Source: Condylostoma magnum (lineage: Eukaryota > Ciliophora > Heterotrichea > Heterotrichida > Condylostomatidae). From it: a stretch of DNA of 22,915 nt. The notes under the pieces were generated by a model. The model was not told the DNA's origin. It did not search any database and saw only the letters and a list, made by a program, of their open reading frames with translations. Below are positions 21,019-22,915 of the stretch, one piece after another (the first letter of the stretch is position 1; every line of letters begins with the position of its first letter). The translations under genes were made by a program, and so were the position numbers. The stretch is from contig CAKKTI010000358.1 in NCBI GenBank assembly GCA_920105805.1, positions 1 to 22,915 on the forward strand, read 5' to 3'.

Positions 21019-22554
21019 TTAGTTTTTTTGAAAGTTGTACCTTATTTTGTTCTTTATTCATAACAAGTGTCTTTTATACCACATATCTAATACTAACAAT
21101 TTTAAATATAGAGGGATTTCAGATATGATTAAATTAATATTATTTGAGAGCTCCAGCATGTTTATCTCACAGTATTAATAGTTTAATCTTAGGCTATAAT
21201 TTCAGTGCATTTCTTAAAAATACTACTCTCTCACTAATCCTAGATAAGCAGTCATTAAATTTCAGTAAGACATAAAATAGGGCAATTATATACTTATAAG
21301 ACTCCACAAATTATATAATAGACTTAGAACCAATATCTTGTTTATAATAGCATAATGTATATAAATGAGCAATTAATTCTGCTTATCTTATTGCTTTAAA
21401 GTTTAATAATATATAGTTTAAAATATAATATTTCTCTTATATATACTCATCTTAAGGATATTAACAATAGCTATCCATTCAGTTAGATCATTTTTAAGTC
21501 CTTTTAGTATGCTATTATATAATTCTATTTATTTATGGATTAACAAATTAGATACTTTTAAAGTTCTTATAATTAAGTTGTTCTTAATCAAGTTCTGAAG
21601 AATTTATTATTTATGACCTATATGGGAATGTTATATCAAAGTTACTATATAATTTCCTGTTTTTAATGCAGTATATAATCATAACAGATTTCCACTAGTA
21701 AGTAGTTTAGTAATACTTTAGATCAAAGCTACAATGTGTTTCTTTACTTAAAACCATTAGTTAAATAAGGATTTAATAGATTAGATACAATATAGTAAAA
21801 GCGCTTTAGGACTTAATTTATCATGATATTAAAGATGCGACCAGATTACATTTTAACCTATTACATCTTCGTTCTTTGATTTATTTGCTTATTTTACTGA
21901 GTTAGGAAGCTTATATTGTGTTTTCCCTGTAAAAGTTGGATACATATTTAGTAAGAAGTTGTCTCCAATGACATTATGGATCTTAAAATACTGTAAAATT
22001 ACCTTATTGCAGTTAGTTTAATTACTAAACAGTATTTGATAGTTTTCTATAGAAGTGTCTTCTACTTGCTGAATCTATTACAATGCTTAGAACAGTTAAA
22101 GGATTAGTTGGTACTTTACTATCATATAGCTGTTTGTATATGCTTTATCAGTCATTTATTGTTTGATTCGAGAATAAGCTTATTGATTAAATTGATTTAT
22201 ATAAACAGCTTCTTCTATATTATTGGGCGTTTATACTTTAAAGGATCTAGTTGATATTCCCAGCAGCCTAATTATTTGTATTAAGGATTAATTTCAAGAA
22301 AACTTCACCTTCTTTGCGTTTCATAGTCAAGGTATTATTCTAGATTTACATAATGTTCTTTTCAACTTTCTCTAAATCGGAGCAGCTTTGGGATATTGCT
22401 TATGGGAAGATTCTTTAATCTTCGAATTCACTATAGCCAAAGATCTCTTAAAGGCATTCTAATTTAGGATCATCCAATCATCATCTTATAAGTAAATTAA
22501 CTTTTCTATTGTAGATTTATCATGATGCATTTTACACATTTTATCAATTGTCAT
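21019..22554 (-). CDS. Possible uncharacterised protein, low confidence
   Basis: I do not recognise this. One minus-strand frame of 512 codons from ATG (22554) to tandem TAA TAA (21021-21016) gives partly protein-like text (ENYQILFSNQTNCNKVILQY, and NNIEEAVYINQFNQQAYSRI). Its end lies about 12 nt from the receptor stop, matching the other convergent pairs. Against it: in-frame TAA/TAG/TGA are about as frequent as expected by chance for such AT-rich sequence, roughly twice the density in the sure genes. The region is also more AT-rich than confident genes. It may be a fast-evolving gene, a gene with unplaced introns, or non-coding DNA. Confidence 0.3.
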
Positions 22555-22915
22555 TTGGAAATTTCTTTTTGATTGAAATTGGCTTTTTAATAGATTTTTA
22601 AGTGGAGCTTATCATGTTTAAATTTGTTACTTTATACAAGCCATTATTTGTAAAATAGTAAATTGAATAGATATGCCTAATGATATGATAAGCTGAATAT
22701 AAGCTTATGCCACTTATTACTAAATTAATTTGGGATATTTGTATATTTTATTAAGCTACTATACTGCCAATTTGATAAAACCTATAACAATCCTATATAT
22801 CTACATTGTTATGAAGTCAATACAACTTTCATAATAATCTTATAGTTTTTAATCAAATATACCATTTTTTTAATTCCCCAAACTCTACTAAATGGCTTAA
22901 ATTAAAATATAATGG
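22555..22915. other. AT-rich right edge, unresolved
   Basis: All three minus frames are open under this code and two of them give partly plausible protein text, but neither joins cleanly to the frame at 21019-22554 without an intron that I could not place. I see no RNA gene, repeat or telomeric sequence. Confidence 0.3.

Noticed and set aside
1-22915. Widespread pseudogenes, given the many in-frame stops under the standard code
   Set aside because: Domains are intact and conserved across the whole length once TAA/TAG are Gln and TGA Trp; the pattern is a code difference, not decay.
1-22915. tRNA genes, CRISPR arrays, mobile elements, telomeres
   Set aside because: I looked for clover-leaf arms, regular repeats, transposase or reverse transcriptase motifs and telomere-like repeats and found none.

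Overview
This window is a stretch of a ciliate macronuclear-type genome that uses a Condylostoma-like genetic code. AT-rich sequence carries recognisable eukaryotic proteins that read through in-frame TAA and TAG (as Gln) and TGA (as Trp), yet the same codons also end genes. The Trp reading is fixed by invariant family residues: both Trp of DWNILWTS and the Trp of PWLLEVN in a tubulin ligase-like enzyme, the Trp of a MORN repeat, and SPEVW in a NEK kinase. Several genes must end at TAA or TAG, because reading on would run deep into the antisense of a neighbour. A 15-nt GT-AG intron candidate (561-575) has heterotrich size. I infer a heterotrich close to Condylostoma (code 28). Karyorelicts (code 27, TGA as the only stop) fit less well. 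Because nearly every frame is 'open', genes were called by protein resemblance and a low density of in-frame TAA/TAG/TGA, not by ORF length.

Layout, left to right: (+) F-box/cullin-repeat-like protein; (-) Kelch-repeat PPP phosphatase (PPKL) with altered metal ligands; (+) a small likely multi-pass membrane protein; (-) folate-receptor-like secreted/membrane protein; (+) KA1-type kinase that has lost its HRD aspartate; (-) small coiled-coil protein; (-) anoctamin/TMEM16; (+) MORN-repeat protein crossing a 100-N gap; (-) TTLL tubulin polyglutamylase-like enzyme; (+) N-myristoylated F-box-like protein of a family I believe is ciliate-restricted; (+) NEK kinase; (+) large receptor-like protein with a tandem periplasmic-binding-type ectodomain and about ten membrane spans; (-) a low-confidence reading to the right edge.

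The genes do not form one pathway. Several fit the ciliate cortex, cilia and calcium signalling (TTLL, NEK, MORN, anoctamin, receptor), and two fit ubiquitin ligation (F-box proteins). Packing is extreme: convergent stop codons lie 0 to about 50 nt apart, one divergent pair of start codons is only 7 nt apart, and about half the genes end in tandem stop codons. The 99 bases on each side of the N gap are identical, which points to an unmerged assembly overlap rather than a biological repeat.
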